Shown here: in pieces, positions 5,247 to 5,319 of the stretch
Layout of the letters: every line of letters starts with the position of its first letter
Position numbering within the stretch: the stretch's first letter is position 1
From: an uncultured Opitutia bacterium
GTDB lineage: Bacteria > Verrucomicrobiota > Verrucomicrobiia > Opitutales > UBA953
Length of the DNA: 5,319 nt
Assembly: GCA_937875975.1 (NCBI GenBank)
Contig: CALEEU010000425.1
Location: forward strand, 1-5,319
Direction: 5' to 3'
The notes under the pieces: model-generated
What the model was told of the DNA's origin: nothing
What the model saw: only the letters and a program-made list of their open reading frames with translations
Databases searched by the model: none
Position numbers and translations under genes: made by a program

Positions 5247-5319
5247 GGCGGATGAATTGGTCGCGGTCACGGATGTAGTCGGCCTCGTCGTATTCGGCGT
5301 CGGCGAAGACCATCAGCAC
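5230..5319 (-). CDS. fdtA: C-terminal end of a dTDP-4-oxo-6-deoxyglucose 3,4-ketoisomerase (FdtA/QdtA type), cut by window edge
   Basis: Minus-strand translation from the right edge gives 29 residues, VLMVFADAEYDEADYIRDRD then QFIRHVHSS, before a TAG stop at 5230-5232. The A(D/S)xxYDExDYIRDYDxF pattern is the characteristic C-terminus of the small cupin isomerases FdtA and QdtA (WxcM-like), which turn dTDP-4-oxo-6-deoxyglucose into the 3-oxo sugar used by the aminotransferase. Its place directly before the acetyltransferase and aminotransferase fits the known A-C-B gene order. The residues that separate the galacto (FdtA) from the gluco (QdtA) product lie in the missing N-terminal part, so the symbol is provisional. 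The fragment is too short to be in most open-frame lists. Confidence 0.85.
   Translation of the reverse strand: MLMVFADAEYDEADYIRDRDQFIRHVHSS

Noticed and set aside
4524..5255. Long plus-strand open frame (243 codons) opposite the acetyltransferase and aminotransferase start
   Set aside because: It is antisense to two confident genes; its repeated Asp/Gly/Ala-rich composition mirrors the hexapeptide repeats on the other strand.
1..5319. tRNA genes, CRISPR repeats, insertion-sequence ends or phage genes
   Set aside because: Reading both strands showed no regularly spaced repeats, no tRNA-like cloverleaf with TTCGA and CCA regions, and no transposase motifs. The window is almost wholly filled by the listed genes.

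Overview
The window is the 3' part of a surface-glycan biosynthesis operon from a GC-rich bacterium. Seven genes lie on the minus strand, so the operon reads from the right edge to the left edge, and it meets the tail of one plus-strand gene near the left edge. The lineage cannot be fixed from this sequence. The gene set (dTDP-amino-sugar enzymes, GT25, GT10, pyruvyl transferase) and the high GC fit a Gram-negative bacterium making O-antigen, capsule or exopolysaccharide, but that is inference.

Right part (5319 to 3680): the end of an FdtA/QdtA-type 3,4-ketoisomerase, then an FdtC/QdtC-type N-acetyltransferase, then an FdtB/QdtB-type PLP aminotransferase. The order A-C-B and the tight packing (17-base overlap, then a 1-base gap) are those of known operons making dTDP-3-acetamido-3,6-dideoxyhexose, either Fuc3NAc or Qui3NAc. 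The precursor dTDP-4-keto-6-deoxyglucose would come from RmlA and RmlB, which are not in the window.

Middle and left part (3683 to 106): a GT2 glycosyltransferase, a 52-base gap that is the only real gap in the operon, a GT25 glycosyltransferase, a polysaccharide pyruvyl transferase and a GT10 (fucosyltransferase-family) enzyme. Three junctions are ATGA stop/start overlaps (aminotransferase/GT2, GT25/pyruvyl transferase, pyruvyl transferase/GT10). These overlaps also fix the true starts inside longer open frames. The likely logic is: make the dTDP-linked 3-acetamido sugar, assemble a repeat unit with GT2, GT25 and GT10, and add a pyruvate ketal. The glycan structure itself cannot be read from the sequence.

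Left edge (1 to 102): the last 33 codons of a plus-strand gene, possibly S-adenosylmethionine synthetase (metK), ending 3 bases from the stop of the GT10 gene. An inverted repeat covers both stop codons and may be the terminator.

No tRNA, rRNA, CRISPR array, insertion sequence or phage feature was seen. The families are all known. The points of most interest are the unusual enzyme combination, the open donor question for GT10, the shared stop-codon hairpin, and a GC drop toward the distal genes.
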